A stretch of DNA of 64,000 nt, from assembly GCA_018222605.1 (NCBI GenBank), contig JAAEZZ010000002.1, forward strand, positions 124,001 through 188,000, read 5' to 3'. The position numbers and the translations under genes are program-made. Position 1 is the stretch's first letter. Every line of letters begins with the position of its first letter. The notes beneath the pieces were generated by a model. That model searched no databases. It saw only the letters and a program-made list of their open reading frames with translations, and was not told the origin of the DNA. Below are positions 63,257 to 64,000 of this stretch, one piece after another. This stretch comes from Alphaproteobacteria bacterium. Its GTDB lineage: Bacteria > Pseudomonadota > Alphaproteobacteria > Caulobacterales > Hyphomonadaceae.

Positions 63257-64000
63257 ATGACGGACGGCAAGCCGATGGGCTTTGAGACTTTGCAAATTCA
63301 CGCCGGAGCCACTCCGGACCCGGCCACCGGCGCTCGCCAGGTGCCCATCTATCAGACCACGGCCTATGTTTTCCGCGACGCAGACCACGCCGCCGCATTG
63401 TTTGGCCTGCAGGAAGTCGGCTATATTTATTCCCGTCTGACCAACCCGACGGTGGCTGCGCTGGGAGACCGCATCGCGGCCCTTGAAGGCGGCGCAGGGG
63501 CGGTCTGCTGTTCCTCCGGCCATGCGGCCCAGATCATGGCCCTCTTCCCGCTGATGGCACCAGGCCGCAACATCGTTGCCTCAACCCGCCTTTATGGCGG
63601 TACGATCACCCAGTTCAGCCAGACCTTCAAACGCTTTGGCTGGTCATGCATCTTTGTCGACTTCGACGACCTGGACGCCGTCAAAGCCGCGATTGATGAA
63701 GACACCCGGGCCATCTTCTGCGAGACGATCGCCAATCCTGGTGGCTATATCACCGATCTCGACGCCATCGCCAAGATTGCGGATGAGGCTGGCCTGCCGC
63801 TGATCGTCGACAATACGACGGCCACGCCCTATCTCTGTCGCCCCATCGAACATGGCGCGACACTGGTCGTCCACTCGCTGACAAAATACATGACCGGCAA
63901 TGGTACGGTCACCGGCGGAGCTATCGTGGATTCCGGCAAGTTTGACTGGTCTGCCTCTGACAAGTTCCCGTCGCTGTCTCAGCCGGAACCGGCCTATCAC
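63257..64000 (+). CDS. metY: O-acetylhomoserine aminocarboxypropyltransferase (3' end cut by window)
   Basis: 248 codons are visible. It begins GFETLQIHAGATPDPATGAR, has the Cys/Met-metabolism PLP enzyme pattern QVPIYQTTAYVF, YSRLTNPT, and the PLP lysine in VVHSLTKYMTGNG. This matches MetY-type O-acetylhomoserine sulfhydrylase, which makes homocysteine with sulfide. AAGGGAG is 9 bases before the ATG. The 50-base gap upstream is too short for a SAM-II riboswitch. Confidence 0.94.
   Translation, partial: MTDGKPMGFETLQIHAGATPDPATGARQVPIYQTTAYVFRDADHAAALFGLQEVGYIYSRLTNPTVAALGDRIAALEGGAGAVCCSSGHAAQIMALFPLMAPGRNIVASTRLYGGTITQFSQTFKRFGWSCIFVDFDDLDAVKAAIDEDTRAIFCETIANPGGYITDLDAIAKIADEAGLPLIVDNTTATPYLCRPIEHGATLVVHSLTKYMTGNGTVTGGAIVDSGKFDWSASDKFPSLSQPEPAYH

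Overview
The window is chromosomal DNA of a GC-rich alphaproteobacterium, most likely of the Caulobacterales/Hyphomonadaceae (Hyphomonas-like) group. The evidence is a near-canonical CtrA, the CtrA antagonist SciP next to a fliF-fliG-fliH-fliN operon (the Caulobacter arrangement), GANTC (CcrM-type) sites in the ctrA and gyrB promoters, a circularly permuted two-piece tmRNA gene, and the alpha-type ClpXP adaptor SspB. Almost all of it reads as ordinary, tightly packed housekeeping chromosome. No prophage, integrase, insertion sequence or CRISPR array is visible. The palindromic intergenic repeats and one DUF559 cassette are the only mobile-looking DNA.

Layout. 1-5.3 kb: end of a LysR regulator, a metallophosphoesterase/lipid-kinase pair, a Cys-cluster protein, dapB, the phosphotransferase pair EIIA(Man)-HPr, and ssrA. 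5.3-15.5 kb: envelope and periplasmic enzymes (amidase, GST, nucleotide pyrophosphatase-like enzyme, EEP-family enzyme divergent from cardiolipin synthase, Tat-exported oxidoreductase, sphingosine-phosphate-lyase-like PLP enzyme). 15.7-21.2 kb: sspB, two tandem thioesterases, a DEAD-box helicase, a ParD-like/methionine-aminopeptidase pair under a palindromic operator, and an enoyl-CoA hydratase. 21.2-29.6 kb: gyrB, a REP-rich gap, small proteins, a VOC protein, a CDF transporter, trxB, a TPR protein and a CAU tRNA. 29.8-40.4 kb: DUF983, a CBS-hybrid kinase, a ClpP-like protease, two tandem paralogous six-helix membrane proteins, recQ, a DUF559 cassette, an HDAC-family deacetylase, pirin, queD and queC. 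40.6-45.4 kb: TonB-dependent receptor, PQQ-type sugar dehydrogenase and recR. 45.5-51.1 kb: ctrA, flhG, flhF, fliN, fliH, fliG, fliF and sciP, all on the minus strand. 51.3-64 kb: phosphotransferase, TetR, proC, YbjN, ubiK; then lgt-midA, an LLM flavoprotein, a gutted S9 peptidase gene, panD, a ferredoxin-reductase-like protein, yjbQ, oligopeptidase F, a YpfJ-type metalloprotease and the start of metY.

How the genes work together. tmRNA (tag ANDNFAEGELLAA), SspB and possibly the ClpP-like subunit belong to tagging and degradation of stalled products. CtrA, SciP and the flagellar operon form one cell-cycle/flagellum block with CtrA-box-like sites upstream.

The most unusual content is in that block. 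The fliF at the conserved syntenic position encodes only 224 residues. It keeps TM1, a stripped RBM3 core, TM2 and the C-terminal FliG-binding segment, but it lacks RBM1, RBM2 and the beta-collar insertion. Its Shine-Dalgarno is partly inside a hairpin, and the neighbouring FlhF has a broken P-loop. Other items worth a second look are the ParD-like/MAP operon, the tandem six-helix proteins with conserved intramembrane acidic and His residues, and the DUF559 cassette bounded by inverted repeats.
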